From: Pseudomonas cerasi
GTDB taxonomy: Bacteria > Pseudomonadota > Gammaproteobacteria > Pseudomonadales > Pseudomonadaceae
Direction: 5' to 3'
NCBI RefSeq assembly: GCF_900074915.1
Contig: NZ_LT222319.1
Span: forward strand, 5,511,501-5,575,500
Length of the DNA stretch: 64,000 nt
In this document: positions 40,642-48,797 of the stretch, piece after piece
Numbering within the stretch: the stretch's first letter is position 1
Layout: every line of letters begins with the position of its first letter
Made by a program: the position numbers and the translations under genes
The notes under the pieces: generated by a model
Databases searched by the model: none
The model's input: the letters and a program-made list of their open reading frames with translations, nothing else
What the model was told of the DNA's origin: nothing

Positions 40642-42429
40642 TCAGAGCGGTAAAGCCATATAGAACTGCGTGCCCTGCCCTGGCCTTGAGTACACGCCCA
40701 TGCGTCCGCCGTGCAGTTGGACGATCTCCTTGCACAGCGCCAGCCCGAGCCCGGCGCCGCCTTTCTTGCGACCCACCTGGACGAAGGGTTCGAAGATCCG
40801 CCCCTGCTGTCCGTAGGCAATGCCTTCACCGTTGTCCTCGACACTGATGATCGCCCGCTCGCCGTGACGCCTGGCCTGCAGGCGGATCAGGCCGTTCGGC
40901 GGCGTGTGACGCAATGCATTGTCCAGCAGATTATCCAGCACCCGCTCCAGTTGGGACTGATCGGCATGCAGACGCGGCATGGGCTCCTGCATATCCAGCA
41001 TCAGCACAATATCCTGCTCCTGGGCCTGATCCTCGAAGCGCGCCTTGGCGTCCTGCAGCAAGGTCTCGACGGAACAAGGTGCAAGTTTCAGCTTCTGCAG
41101 ACCGTTCTGGTAACGCGAGAAATTCAGCAGGTCGTTGATGAGCTGCATGAGGCGCTGCATCTCTTCGGTGACTGTATTGAGCAGATCGGCCTCACGGGAC
41201 TCGGGAGCGAAATGCAGACGCTCCTGAAGAAGGCCGAACGCCATGTGCATGCCCGTGACCGGCGTGCGCAACTCATGCGAGGCGCGCAGGACGAACTCGC
41301 TGCGTACCCGCTCGAAAGCACGCTGTTCGGTCACGTCGTGCAGCACCATCACAGCACCCAGGATGTGGCCCTTGGTGTGACTGACCGGTGTCATGCTGTA
41401 GGTCAGCAATCGAGACTCGCCGTCGATTTCGATGGCCAGATCTTCCGGCGCGCGCTCCAGCGTTCCGCCCCGCAGCACAAGATGCAGTTGCTCATCCAGT
41501 TCTGGACGGCTCAATGCCTCGCCGAGACTTTGCCCAAGGCGACTCTCGTCCCATCCGAGCTGGCGCTGCGCAACAGGGTTCAGGTGCTCCAGGTGACCCT
41601 GGCGATCGATCATCAACAGGCCGTCGTCGATACTGTCGAGGACCGCTTGCAGGCGCTGCTGGCCCGCCAGAAGCTCATCGACGTTGGTCGCCTGATGCTG
41701 ACGCAGGGCTTCGGCCATGATGCCGAAGCGTCGGGTCAGCAGGTTCATTTCTGCGGCCGAGGAAATGGGCAGCGTGACCTCGTAATCACCTTCCCCAATG
41801 CGATCGGCAGCCTTGGCCAGCGCCTCGATCGGTGCACCGAAACGGCGGGCGATGCCGTGCGCGGTCACAAAGCCGATGCACAGCACCGCCAGCCCGACCA
41901 GCCCCAACAAGCCGGCGATCCACAATGCACGGTCCCTGGAATTGACCTCGGCGGTGCTGATGTTCTCCAGTGCCTTGCGATGCACACTCAGCAGACCGTT
42001 GCGCAGAGCGTCGAAACTCTCGCTCAGTTGCGGGTTGCCCCGTATGCCTCGCGGATCATCGCCATATTGCTTCCAGGTCGCAATGAATCGCTGATAATCG
42101 CCCCGGGTCTTCTCAAAACCGTTACGCACATTTTGCTGGGTGTCCTGCGCCGACCCTTCCTCCAGCAGCTCTTCGAACTGCTGCTGGATTCTGTCCAGCT
42201 CAGCCTCATTGCGATTGGCACCGGTCATCAACACCAGTTGATCACCCATGTTCTGACGCAACTTCAAACCCAGATCGAGGATGGCGAAGTTATGCTGAAT
42301 CAGTGATTCCTGAGTACGGGCCATCTGCATGACACTGACGAGCCCCAGCAGCAGCCCGAGCAACGCGACCGTGATAAGCGCCGAGATGCTCAGGAAGAGG
42401 CGAGTGCGCAACTTCATGGCCAGCTTCAT
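40642..42429 (-). CDS. kinB: Sensor histidine kinase KinB
   Basis: Membrane sensor kinase paired with AlgB, controlling alginate and virulence traits. Starting at the ATG at 42427-42429 the protein has 595 residues. Two membrane segments flank a helical periplasmic sensor (about 35-165), then come a HAMP region, a PAS domain (about 250-360), the HisKA H-box RASHELRTPVTGMHM and a HATPase with DNGEGIAYG and GAGLGLALCK. A longer in-frame opening into algB exists and is rejected. It follows algB with a 10-base gap. Confidence 0.95.
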   Translation of the reverse strand: MKLAMKLRTRLFLSISALITVALLGLLLGLVSVMQMARTQESLIQHNFAILDLGLKLRQNMGDQLVLMTGANRNEAELDRIQQQFEELLEEGSAQDTQQNVRNGFEKTRGDYQRFIATWKQYGDDPRGIRGNPQLSESFDALRNGLLSVHRKALENISTAEVNSRDRALWIAGLLGLVGLAVLCIGFVTAHGIARRFGAPIEALAKAADRIGEGDYEVTLPISSAAEMNLLTRRFGIMAEALRQHQATNVDELLAGQQRLQAVLDSIDDGLLMIDRQGHLEHLNPVAQRQLGWDESRLGQSLGEALSRPELDEQLHLVLRGGTLERAPEDLAIEIDGESRLLTYSMTPVSHTKGHILGAVMVLHDVTEQRAFERVRSEFVLRASHELRTPVTGMHMAFGLLQERLHFAPESREADLLNTVTEEMQRLMQLINDLLNFSRYQNGLQKLKLAPCSVETLLQDAKARFEDQAQEQDIVLMLDMQEPMPRLHADQSQLERVLDNLLDNALRHTPPNGLIRLQARRHGERAIISVEDNGEGIAYGQQGRIFEPFVQVGRKKGGAGLGLALCKEIVQLHGGRMGVYSRPGQGTQFYMALPL

Positions 42430-42439
42430 TTGAGGTATT

Positions 42440-43786
42440 TCATAGGTTGTACTGTTTTCGTTTGCGGTAAAGCGTCGAAGCATCGATACCCAGCGTCTTG
42501 GCGGCCTGATCGAGGGTTTCACTGGTTGCCAGTACGGCCCCGATGTGTGCCTTTTCAAGCTCGTCCAGACTCAAGGCCGCGCCCACACGTGGTGCATTGT
42601 TGGTCGGTTGCTCAGCCATGCCTAGATGACTGACCTCTACGCGATCCTGTGGACAGATGATGCTGGCACGCTCGATCACGTTGCGCAGCTCACGAATGTT
42701 GCCTGGCCAGCGGTAATTGAGCAGCGCGGCACGGGCTTCTTCGCTGAAGCCTCGGGCAGGACGCGCGTATTCCTTGACGAAACGCGCCAGAAAGCGGTCC
42801 GCGAGGGTCAGAATGTCTTCGCTGCGCTCACGCAGGGCCGGTAGATTCAGGGTGATCACGTTCAGGCGGTACAGCAGATCCTCACGGAAACGCCCGCTGC
42901 GCACCATGTCTTCAAGGTTGAGGTTGGTGGCCGCCAGGATGCGCACGTCGGCACGTCGGGTCACCGGATCACCGACGCGCTCGTATTCCTTGTCCTGAAT
43001 GAAGCGCAGCAATTTGGGCTGCAGCGTCAGCGGGAAGTCACCGATTTCGTCGAGGAACAGGGTGCCGCCATCGGCCTGATTGACGCGGCCCAGCGTGCTT
43101 TCGCTGGCACCGGTAAAGGCGCCACGACTGTGGCCGAACAGTTCGCTTTCCATCAGTTCTGCGGTCAACGACGGGCAGTTGATGGTGACGCAGGACTTCT
43201 TGGCCCGTTTGCTCCAGCCATGAATCGCCCTGGCCAGCTCGCCCTTACCGGTACCCGATTCGCCCAGAATCAGGATGTTGGCATCGGTCACGGCAACCTG
43301 ACGGGCCGTTTCCAGTATCGCCATCATCGAAGGGCTGTGGGAATCCAGACCATCCTTGGGCTTGCGAACCTCGCCTTCCAGTGCTTCGAGACGGGCAGAC
43401 AGTTGCCTGACTTCAAGCTGCTTGGCCGTTGCAAGACGCAACTGGTCAGGACTGCACGGCTTGACCAGGTAGTCGGCTGCGCCCGCCTGAATGGCATCGA
43501 CAGCGGTATCCACCGCCGAATGGGCAGTCACGATCACCACACGCATCCACGGCGCCTGAATCCGCATCTGCGCCAGCACGTCCAGGCCGTTGTCTTCGCC
43601 CAGACGCAAATCGAGAAAGCACAGATCGAATACTTGACGCTGCATGAGCGTGTCGGCCTGGGCTGCGCTGTTGGCAGTGGCGACACTGTAGCCTTCGTCT
43701 TCCAGACAGTACCGGAAAGTGCGGAGGATGGCGGACTCATCGTCCACAAGCAGAATACGGCCCTGATTCTCAGTGGCTGCTTCCAT
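42440..43786 (-). CDS. algB: NtrC-family response regulator AlgB
   Basis: A 448-residue regulator of alginate synthesis. The receiver domain (about 10-125) has the phospho-acceptor Asp in CFLDLRLGEDNG. The AAA+ domain (about 145-380) has Walker A GESGTGKG and the GAFTGA sigma-54 contact loop. The C-terminal Fis-type helix-turn-helix is LDQAAKTLGIDASTLYRKRKQ. AlgB is unusual among NtrC relatives because its known control of algD is, as I recall, independent of RpoN, yet GAFTGA is intact here. It is the first gene of algB-kinB. Confidence 0.95.
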   Translation of the reverse strand: MEAATENQGRILLVDDESAILRTFRYCLEDEGYSVATANSAAQADTLMQRQVFDLCFLDLRLGEDNGLDVLAQMRIQAPWMRVVIVTAHSAVDTAVDAIQAGAADYLVKPCSPDQLRLATAKQLEVRQLSARLEALEGEVRKPKDGLDSHSPSMMAILETARQVAVTDANILILGESGTGKGELARAIHGWSKRAKKSCVTINCPSLTAELMESELFGHSRGAFTGASESTLGRVNQADGGTLFLDEIGDFPLTLQPKLLRFIQDKEYERVGDPVTRRADVRILAATNLNLEDMVRSGRFREDLLYRLNVITLNLPALRERSEDILTLADRFLARFVKEYARPARGFSEEARAALLNYRWPGNIRELRNVIERASIICPQDRVEVSHLGMAEQPTNNAPRVGAALSLDELEKAHIGAVLATSETLDQAAKTLGIDASTLYRKRKQYNL

Positions 43787-43983
43787 TTTTCCTACGCTCC
43801 TTAATGAATTGTCTCAGTTAGTCTCGGAATCATCGGGCAAGTTGCATGGTCAATTCTGATTGATTCTTCGGCATGCATGGTAGCTTTCTGATCAGCTAAT
43901 GGCGAACAGCCTGATTAATCCGCGTTTATGCCGTTAAAACCGTCCATTCGGAGACGAGATCTCACCGCAAAAGGAACGCTCCT

Positions 43984-44823
43984 ATGTTTTCACTGAAAAA
44001 GATTGCTCTGATCACGGCCGCCGCTGCGCTGCTGGGCGGCGGCCCGGTGCTCGCCCAGCCAGACCTGCCCACTCAACTCGCCGAGGCGCGTCAGGAAGGT
44101 TCGATCTGGACAGCTTTCGCACTGAACAAGCATCTGAGCCCGTTCAAGATGGATGTGGGTGTCGAACAAGGCACCGCGACGCTCAAGGGCAAGGTTGAAA
44201 ACGAAGTGGACCGCGAGTTGGCCGAACGCATCGCGCTGGATACCAAAGGCATTGAAAAGGTCGACAACCAGCTGGAGGTAGATCCTTCTGTTGCCAGCGA
44301 GCCCGGCACACGGACCAACATGGCTCAGCGCTTCGAGGATGCGACGCTGGTCGCGACGGTGAAATCCAAACTGCTGTGGAGCAGCGTGACTGAAGCGCTG
44401 ACCATCGATGTCGACAGCAAGGACGGCGTGATCACCCTCAAGGGCCGCGCGCAAAGCCCTGAAGCGAAGGAACTGGCGGGTAGCCTGGCGAGTAACACCG
44501 ATGGCGTGGTCAGCGTCAACAACCTGATCAGCCTCAGCGCGGCCGACTCGATTGCGGCCAAGACCCAGCCACAGTCGCTGACCCCGACCGAGGAAATGAG
44601 TGACGCCTGGATCACCAGCAAGGTCAAGGCGAGCCTGATCTACAGCCGGACGCTGGATGGGCTGAATATCAAAGTAGACACCAAGGCAGGTGTAGTCAGC
44701 CTGAATGGGGTGGTTGCCAACTTCGCCGAGAAGGAACTGGCCGTGGAAATCGCGCGAAATATTCGTGGCGTAAAAGGCGTCAACGGCGACGCACTGAAGG
44801 TCATGGCGCGCAGCGCAGGCTGA
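43984..44823 (+). CDS. Periplasmic protein with three BON domains
   Basis: A 279-residue exported protein. The signal peptide ends near PVLAQ (residue 24). Three BON repeats follow, at about 35-100 (VEQGTATLKGKVENEVDRELAERIA), 115-180 (VDSKDGVITLKGRAQSPEAKELA) and 205-275 (VDTKAGVVSLNGVVANFAEKELA). BON domains bind phospholipid; OsmY-like proteins act in envelope stress and folding. The ATG at 43984 follows AAAGGAACG. It is divergent from algB. A palindrome at 44862-44887 follows and may serve as terminator or as regulatory site for the next gene. Confidence 0.85.
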   Translation: MFSLKKIALITAAAALLGGGPVLAQPDLPTQLAEARQEGSIWTAFALNKHLSPFKMDVGVEQGTATLKGKVENEVDRELAERIALDTKGIEKVDNQLEVDPSVASEPGTRTNMAQRFEDATLVATVKSKLLWSSVTEALTIDVDSKDGVITLKGRAQSPEAKELAGSLASNTDGVVSVNNLISLSAADSIAAKTQPQSLTPTEEMSDAWITSKVKASLIYSRTLDGLNIKVDTKAGVVSLNGVVANFAEKELAVEIARNIRGVKGVNGDALKVMARSAG

Positions 44824-44861
44824 CAGTTCAGAGCCGGAGTGTCGAACGCTTCGTGCAGAAC

Positions 44862-44887
44862 GCACGATTACAAAGGGGTAATCGTGC
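44862..44887. promoter_or_regulatory. Perfect palindrome upstream of a sigma-54 promoter (terminator or activator site)
   Basis: GCACGATTAC (44862-44871) and GTAATCGTGC (44878-44887) form a perfect 10-bp inverted repeat around AAAGGG. It lies about 115 bases upstream of the predicted start of the sigma-54 transcript, a usual distance for an enhancer-binding-protein site. No U tract follows, so termination of the BON gene is the less likely role. Confidence 0.5.
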
Positions 44888-44920
44888 AGCTTGCTGGTAG
44901 GACGCTCTCGTCAAACTTAA

Positions 44921-44933
44921 TAAGATGTTGATT
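44921..44933 (-). promoter_or_regulatory. IHF-binding consensus between palindrome and -24/-12 element
   Basis: On the minus strand the sequence AATCAACATCTTA is an exact match to the IHF consensus WATCAANNNNTTR. It lies in an AT-rich stretch between the upstream palindrome and the sigma-54 promoter, where IHF bends DNA to bring the activator to RNA polymerase. Confidence 0.6.
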
Positions 44934-44961
44934 TTAAAGGATTTTAAGTCACTCAAAAAAC

Positions 44962-44977
44962 TGGCATGCAGTCTGCA
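44962..44977 (+). promoter_or_regulatory. Sigma-54 (-24/-12) promoter
   Basis: TGGCATGCAGTCTGCA matches TGGCAC-N5-TTGCA, with GG (44963-44964) and GC (44975-44976) separated by exactly 10 bases. The transcript would start near 44989 and read into the genes at 45052, 45395 and 45562. Confidence 0.65.
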
Positions 44978-45051
44978 ATAACCTATTCAACAAGGTCGAT
45001 ACACAACGACCCATCAGATTGAATGCCCACTCAGGCCAGGGGAGTTTGCAG

Positions 45052-45339
45052 ATGAACAGCCAGCGTATTTCACAATTGCGTATCTCTCCCCTGCACATCC
45101 AGCAAGGTCTTTTTCTGCTCCTTGCCCTGCTCGTCACTCTGATCGCCATTCAGCAGTTCCAGCGTTGGAATCAAGCCAACGAGGCAACTCAACCAAAACA
45201 GCAATTCATCCAGACCAGCAGCATCTCCTATCGCGGCGTCAGCGCTCCAGCGGTCAAGGACATGTCCTCAAGCCTGCGCAACGTTGACGGCCTGGTTTCT
45301 GTAGATGAAGTCGCTCCACAGCAAAAATGGGTTTTCTGA
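45052..45339 (+). CDS. Hypothetical single-span membrane protein (PA5482-like)
   Basis: A 95-residue protein with one hydrophobic segment near residues 20-38 ([17 protein letters not shown]) after a short polar N-terminus, and a soluble C-terminal part. The ATG at 45052 follows GGGGAG; an in-frame ATG at 45019 is less likely. It is first in a three-gene cluster with a DUF1328 protein and an Ivy-type lysozyme inhibitor, behind a sigma-54 promoter. I recall a small hypothetical gene in this place in PAO1 (PA5482). Function unknown. Confidence 0.72.
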
Positions 45340-45394
45340 CCCGACCTTAAAAGCTGCACCCCTTATTAAAACGGCATCAAAAAGGAGTATCACC

Positions 45395-45559
45395 ATGTTG
45401 AGTTGGGCAATCACGTTTCTGATCATCGCTATCGTCGCTGCAGTACTGGGCTTCGGTGGTATCGCGGGCACGGCTACTGGTATCGCCAAAATCCTGTTCG
45501 TCGTCTTCCTGGTGATGTTCGTTGTGTCGTTCTTCTTCGGTCGTCGCGGTCGAGGCTGA
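45395..45559 (+). CDS. DUF1328 small membrane protein
   Basis: A 54-residue protein of two hydrophobic helices separated by a Gly-rich turn ([21 protein letters not shown]) and ending in a basic tail FFGRRGRG, matching the YtjA-type DUF1328 family. The ATG at 45395 follows AAAGGAG. Three bases separate its stop from the next start, so it is clearly co-translated with the lysozyme-inhibitor gene. Proteins of this family are often induced in stress, but their function is unknown. Confidence 0.88.
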
Positions 45560-45561
45560 TA

Positions 45562-46029
45562 ATGCACACGTCATTTCGCACACTGGCCGCCGCCCTGTTG
45601 ATGGGTGGCAGTGTCATGGCCATGGCAGCCAATGATGGACAGTCTCGGGTCAATGAGCTTCTGAGCTCCGCCCCCGAGTACCGCACCACCTGGGCGAAAG
45701 TCGTCAAGAAGGAAGAGCGTTTGCCGGATTGGGTGATCAACCTGTCCGGTGCTTCCGAGCAGCAGATGACGGCGGCCACTGAAGATGGCGACAACTATCT
45801 GGTTGGGCCGCTTTGCGAAACGGCCGATACGTGCAAAAGCAAGCGCCTGATCGTGGCTTTCAGCCTCGACAAGGAAGATGCTTACGCTATGTTGGTTGAA
45901 GTGCCTGCCGGTCTTCCCGCAGACAAATCGCCAACACGTCACGCGACTTACCGTTATCTGGGTAAGCCTGACGAGGGTATGCAAAAGCTCTTGAACGAAG
46001 AGCTGCGCAAAGACCCTAACTGGTATTGA
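45562..46029 (+). CDS. Ivy-family periplasmic lysozyme inhibitor
   Basis: A 155-residue precursor. The signal peptide ends in MAMAA (residue 22). The mature protein has the Ivy pattern: PDWVINLSGASEQQM, a disulfide loop CETADTC where E. coli Ivy has CKPHDC, then LIVAFSLDKEDAYAMLVEVP and a C-terminal YRYLGKPDEGMQ. Because the loop histidine that plugs the lysozyme active site is missing, inhibitory activity is less certain than family membership. The ATG at 45562 starts 2 bases after the DUF1328 stop. A terminator follows at 46037. Confidence 0.8.
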   Translation: MHTSFRTLAAALLMGGSVMAMAANDGQSRVNELLSSAPEYRTTWAKVVKKEERLPDWVINLSGASEQQMTAATEDGDNYLVGPLCETADTCKSKRLIVAFSLDKEDAYAMLVEVPAGLPADKSPTRHATYRYLGKPDEGMQKLLNEELRKDPNWY

Positions 46030-46036
46030 TTCAGAA

Positions 46037-46069
46037 GAAAGGTGTCGGCTCCAGGAGTCGACACCTTTC
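46037..46069 (+). terminator. Terminator hairpin after the Ivy gene
   Basis: GAAAGGTGTCG (46037-46047) pairs with CGACACCTTTC (46059-46069), an 11-bp stem with an 11-base loop starting 7 bases after the stop codon. The 3' side is followed by GGCTTTG, a weak U tract. Confidence 0.7.
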
Positions 46070-46084
46070 GGCTTTGTGCGGCCT

Positions 46085-46260
46085 GAGGAAGGTACGCGCA
46101 TGACCAGGGGGCCGGGACGCGTTGATCAAGTGGATCGGCGTGACCTAGGGGTACAGGGAGTACCTCCGCCAAGGGCCGGGTCAGGCAAGCCGCCGTGCAA
46201 GTCCACGAGAATGCGTCGACCTTTCGAACGCCTCCAGTGACCTTGCACGGCGCTTTATAT
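46085..46260 (+). other. Structured intergenic region with an RsmA-type hairpin
   Basis: GGTAC-AGGGA-GTACC (46150-46164) is a hairpin whose loop presents GGA within GTACAGGGA, agreeing with the first nine positions of the CsrA/RsmA consensus RUACARGGAUGU. Further on, GCCGTGCAAG (46191-46200) pairs with CTTGCACGGC (46242-46251) and is followed by GCTTTATATTT. These could belong to a small RNA or to the 3' end of the amgS transcript on the other strand. No promoter was identified. Confidence 0.3.
46100..46240 (+). CDS. Possible 46-residue basic peptide
   Basis: An ATG at 46100, preceded by GAGGAAGG at a good distance, opens a 46-codon frame (MTRGPGRVDQVDRRDLGVQG...) rich in Arg and Pro and ending at 46238-46240. 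The region lies at a gene-order breakpoint between the algB block and amgS. There is no recognisable family; the same bases form hairpins, so it may instead be a structured RNA or non-coding. Confidence 0.2.
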   Translation: MTRGPGRVDQVDRRDLGVQGVPPPRAGSGKPPCKSTRMRRPFERLQ

Positions 46261-46283
46261 TTCCTTCCTGCTTCTATCCCGTC

Positions 46284-47594
46284 TTAAATTGCATCCCTCG
46301 GCAACATCAGCCCCAGTGGCAACCTGACGCGTGCTTCAAGACCACCTCCCGAACGATTCCTCAACTCGACGTTACCCCCGTGCATGGCAGCAATACGCTT
46401 GACGATGGCCAGGCCGAGGCCGGTGCCCTTGCCACTGCGTGCGCGATCACCGCGAATGAACGGGTTGAAAATGGTGTCCAGTTCGGACGGATCGATGCCC
46501 GCCCCCCTGTCCAGCACACTCAACACTACGTAGGGCGCGTTTCGGTCACCGGATACATAGGCAGCGACTTCGATACCGTTGCCGGCATGATGCTTGGCAT
46601 TGCCAATCAGGTTGGTCAGCAGGCGCTTCATCGACACCCGACGCAGCGGGAAGGGCGGAATAGGCTCCAGACACAGACGGATGCTGTCTTCATCGTCATT
46701 GAAGGGTGCAACCACATCGCGCACCAGATGCCCCAGATCGACCTCTTCGATCTCCTCGTCACGGCCATCGCGGATGAACGCCAGGAACTGATCGAGAATG
46801 GCGTCCATGTCCTCGATATCGCGCACCATGCCTTCGGAGAACTCATTGTCGTTCATCAGCTCCAGAGACAGGCGCAGGCGCGTCAGCGGTGTGCGTAGGT
46901 CGTGGGAAACCCCGGCCAGCATCAGCTCGCGTTCCTGCCCGGCCTGCTCGACGTCTTCGGCCATCTGATTGAAGGCCCGATAGACTTCGGTCATCTCGCT
47001 CGGCGTGTCACTCACCGGCAGCCGCACGCTGCGCCCCTGCCCCAACTGGCGCGCCGCAAACACCAGACGCTTGAGCGGCTGACTCAGTTGACGCACGAAA
47101 ATCCAGGCTGATGCCGTGGAAAGCAACCCGATGGCCAGGAACCAGCCCAGGACGTTCCAGATTTTCTGACCGCGCAACGGGTGCGGATAAAGCGGCACTT
47201 TCAGCCAGCCGTCACCCAGGCTCGGCGCTCGCACCCACAGCGCGGGTGGCGCGTGTACCCGCAGACGCACTTCCGTGTCGGCGCCCAGCTCCGCCTGCAT
47301 CTGCCGCTGATAGATCTCACTGTAAGGCCAGTGCTGCTCACCTTCCGGCACGCCACCGCCCACCACCCGAATCAGACCTGCCGCCTCGGCAATCGCATCG
47401 CGGTCGCTTTCACCGGCAGCCCAATAAGCACGCAGTGTCAGAGCAACGCCGTGGCTGTATTGCCTGTCGACCAGCACGTCTTCGTTCATCAGCAGATAAA
47501 CCAGCGTCAGGGCCTTGGAAAACAGCACGACGATGAGCACCAGCCAGAGCGTGCGGGAGAAAAAGCTTTGCGGGAACCAGAGCGGAGTCTTCAT
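46284..47594 (-). CDS. amgS: Sensor histidine kinase AmgS (EnvZ-like)
   Basis: A 436-residue inner-membrane kinase for envelope stress and aminoglycoside response. It has two membrane segments (about 11-33 and 155-175) flanking a periplasmic domain, a HAMP region, the H-box LAGVSHDLRTPLTRLRLSLE and an ATPase domain with DRGAGIDPSELD and GTGLGLAIVKRIA. The ATG at 47592-47594 gives MKTPLWFPQSFF; an in-frame ATG four codons upstream is possible. Its partner response regulator gene amgR lies upstream, separated by a hairpin that could attenuate transcription. Confidence 0.93.
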   Translation of the reverse strand: MKTPLWFPQSFFSRTLWLVLIVVLFSKALTLVYLLMNEDVLVDRQYSHGVALTLRAYWAAGESDRDAIAEAAGLIRVVGGGVPEGEQHWPYSEIYQRQMQAELGADTEVRLRVHAPPALWVRAPSLGDGWLKVPLYPHPLRGQKIWNVLGWFLAIGLLSTASAWIFVRQLSQPLKRLVFAARQLGQGRSVRLPVSDTPSEMTEVYRAFNQMAEDVEQAGQERELMLAGVSHDLRTPLTRLRLSLELMNDNEFSEGMVRDIEDMDAILDQFLAFIRDGRDEEIEEVDLGHLVRDVVAPFNDDEDSIRLCLEPIPPFPLRRVSMKRLLTNLIGNAKHHAGNGIEVAAYVSGDRNAPYVVLSVLDRGAGIDPSELDTIFNPFIRGDRARSGKGTGLGLAIVKRIAAMHGGNVELRNRSGGGLEARVRLPLGLMLPRDAI

Positions 47595-47671
47595 AACTGC
47601 AGCCATACACTTTGCAGGGCGAGCGAGGCTCGCAGGTTTGCCGAACGCGGGCCGGACCCGATGGACGAACG

Positions 47672-47716
47672 CAAAAAACCAGTACGTCGATAAGCCTGTG
47701 AAAGATTATCGACGTA
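47672..47716 (-). terminator. Intercistronic hairpin between amgR and amgS
   Basis: TACGTCGATAA (47683-47693) and TTATCGACGTA (47706-47716) form a perfect 11-bp stem with a 12-base loop. Read leftward it is followed by CTGGTTTTTTG, as in an intrinsic terminator. It lies between the two genes of the two-component system and could lower amgS expression relative to amgR. Confidence 0.6.
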
Positions 47717-47757
47717 ACTGGCAGCAATGACGGATGTCTGTGCCGACAACCGGGTTA

Positions 47758-48498
47758 TCAGCGACTTCCGGCACCGTCCGGAACGAATACATAACCTACG
47801 CCCCAGACCGTCTGGATATAACGGGGCTTGGACGGGTCAGGCTCGATCAGGCGACGCAGACGGGAAATCTGTACGTCGATGGATCGCTCCAGCGCATCCC
47901 ACTCCCGGCCACGCGCCAGGTTCATCAGTTTGTCGCGGGTCAGCGGCTCGCGAGCGTGCATGACCAGCGCTTTCAGTACCGCGAATTCACCGGTGGTGAG
48001 CATGTGCACTTCTTCACCGCGCTTGAGCTCGCGGGTTGCCAGAGACAGCACGTAGTCACCGAAACTGACCGACTCGTCTTCGCTGCCAGGGGCGCCGGGC
48101 ACCGGTGCCGCCTGACGACGCAACACCGCCTTGACCCGCGCCATCAGCTCGTCCGGGTTGAACGGCTTGGCCAGATAATCGTCAGCACCCAGTTCGAGCC
48201 CCTTGATGCGGCTCAGCTCATCGCCCTTGGCGGTCAGCATGATAATCGGCACCTGATTGTTCGCGGCACGCAGACGACGACAGGCTGAAAGGCCGTCTTC
48301 GCCAGGCAGCATCAGGTCCAGCACCACAAGGTTGAAAACCTCACGGGCCAGCAGTCGGTCCATTTGTTCCACATTTGCCACGGCGCGGGCACGGTAGCCC
48401 TTGCTGGTGAAAAAACGTTCCAGGAGACTGCTCAGCCCCGGATCGTCATCGACAATAAGGATTTTTTCGCCTTCGGCATTTTGTGCGGTGCTGCTCAT
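47758..48498 (-). CDS. amgR: Response regulator AmgR (OmpR family)
   Basis: A 246-residue OmpR/PhoB-type regulator. The receiver domain (about 12-125) has the acidic pocket LIVDDDP, the phospho-acceptor in LVVLDLMLPGEDG and the lysine in YLAKPFNPDEL. The winged helix (about 145-240) includes LTTGEFAVLKALV and the terminal GVGYVFVPD. The ATG is at 48496-48498. It is the OmpR homologue that in P. aeruginosa is called AmgR and protects against membrane damage by aminoglycosides. Confidence 0.94.
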   Translation of the reverse strand: MSSTAQNAEGEKILIVDDDPGLSSLLERFFTSKGYRARAVANVEQMDRLLAREVFNLVVLDLMLPGEDGLSACRRLRAANNQVPIIMLTAKGDELSRIKGLELGADDYLAKPFNPDELMARVKAVLRRQAAPVPGAPGSEDESVSFGDYVLSLATRELKRGEEVHMLTTGEFAVLKALVMHAREPLTRDKLMNLARGREWDALERSIDVQISRLRRLIEPDPSKPRYIQTVWGVGYVFVPDGAGSR

Positions 48499-48797
48499 CG
48501 GATGCTCCTCTGATCTCGGGGCGCATTATGGCGTAGCTGCGGTGATGCGCACCTTGTGCATTGTTAGCAGATTTTACTGGAGGCGACACTTGTGCCTGCG
48601 TTTTCGCCGAAAAAACACCCCATTTGTCGGCCGATCCCCTAATCCGGCTTCGCTGGGTATAATGCGCCGCCCTCGAAGTCAGGCAACGCCGGACTCATGG
48701 CGGTTCGCCAGCCCTGAAAATAAATGCTGGCGCACGATACCCAGGCAAGGCAATTCGTACATAGCCCAGTTTTTTGCTCACAACTCCAGGTGGTTTT

